Part shown: piece by piece, positions 63,778 to 64,000 of the stretch
How positions within the stretch are numbered: position 1 is the first letter of the stretch
Layout: every line of letters starts with the position of its first letter
NCBI RefSeq assembly: GCF_905404315.1
Contig: NC_066267.1
Coordinates: 5,594,501-5,658,500, forward strand
Direction of reading: 5' to 3'
Length of the DNA: 64,000 nt
Source of the DNA: Leptidea sinapis
Lineage: Eukaryota; Arthropoda; Insecta; Lepidoptera; Pieridae
Made by a program: the position numbers and the translations under genes
The notes under the pieces: generated by a model
Seen by the model: only the letters and a program-made list of their open reading frames with translations
What the model was told of the DNA's origin: nothing
The model's database searches: none

Positions 63778-64000
63778 GATGTCAAATACAGCATTTGAGT
63801 CACCGCCGTTGAACTTATCTAACATTTGGCGACACCAGTTCATGCGAAGGTGTTTCTGGTCGTCGGTTAAAGGATGGGGCATCCATCTGGTACAAAGCTT
63901 CCTGACGTCTAAATGTTTGTGTAATATTTTTTGAACTTGAATCATACCAATGCCTAGGCTTGCCCCTACCTGCTGATAGGTCATGCTCTTATCTTCCTCT

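Larger units (their letters stand above)
60820..64000 (-). pseudogene. mariner transposase broken by nested LINE insertions, cut by the right edge
   Basis: Three minus-strand pieces are collinear with a mariner transposase: 64,000-63,778 (SLGIGMIQVQKILHKHLDVR, TRWMPHPLTDDQK); 63,440-63,146 (VDESWIYCYEPETK with the first catalytic Asp, VVLEDGRTVTADWYV, ILLHHDKASAHSAK with the second); and about 61,025-60,830 (FPRTKDKIRGIRFTSPEDAV to CIERNGDYFQKQ). A J2 LINE separates the first two and about 2.1 kb of LINE pieces separates the last two. Between VEIMS and YLFPRTK the short block that should hold the third catalytic residue is missing, so the gene was probably dead apart from the insertions. Confidence 0.8.

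Overview
The window looks like insect nuclear DNA, most probably from a moth or butterfly (Lepidoptera). The evidence is AT-rich introns and intergenic DNA with GC-rich exons, a 316-codon RpLP0 with insect-like exons, and dense interspersed repeats: Helitron-like elements ending CTAG, CR1/Jockey-like and RTE-like LINE tails, tRNA-headed SINEs, mariner, Tc1, Harbinger and a BEL/Pao retrotransposon. No bacterial or organellar features are visible.

Three host genes can be followed exon by exon from protein similarity and splice phase. (1) 4,180-17,865, minus strand: ten exons of a PAXBP1/GCFC homologue; the last third of the protein lies beyond the left edge. (2) 22,964-27,197, plus strand: the complete six-exon RpLP0 gene. 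Introns 2 and 3 each hold one member of a pair of paralogous H/ACA-type snoRNA candidates; other introns hold a Helitron, a MITE and a SINE. (3) 32,896-58,236, minus strand: eight 3' exons of an RNF13-like PA-TM-RING E3 ubiquitin ligase; its first exons lie beyond the right edge or were not recognised.

The ligase gene holds the most unusual features. The exon that finishes the RING domain ends at a CAG|GTACGT donor. The last 86 exon bases plus the first 14 intron bases, donor included, are repeated in tandem at exactly 100 bp about 41 times (48,700-52,766), giving 40 copies of the splice donor. The same 15.5-kb intron then holds a 5'-truncated RTE-like LINE and an 8.5-kb BEL/Pao element with one 2,507-codon gag-pol-env reading frame. 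Its two 245-bp terminal repeats are inverted relative to each other, not direct, yet 5-bp ATATA duplications flank the whole. Just inside its left repeat lies a complement of an entire tRNA-Asp, CCA included, where an 18-nt primer binding site would be expected.

The rest is mobile-element debris: a Harbinger-type element with a MADF/BESS gene at the left edge, further Harbinger, ISL2EU-like and hAT-like fragments, an internally deleted Tc1 element with intact ends, a repeat containing a hammerhead-ribozyme-like core (33,361-33,411, with a decayed relative at 56,625), and a mariner broken by nested LINE insertions at the right edge. Repeat family labels A, Z, J1, J2, J3 and J4 are local names used only here.
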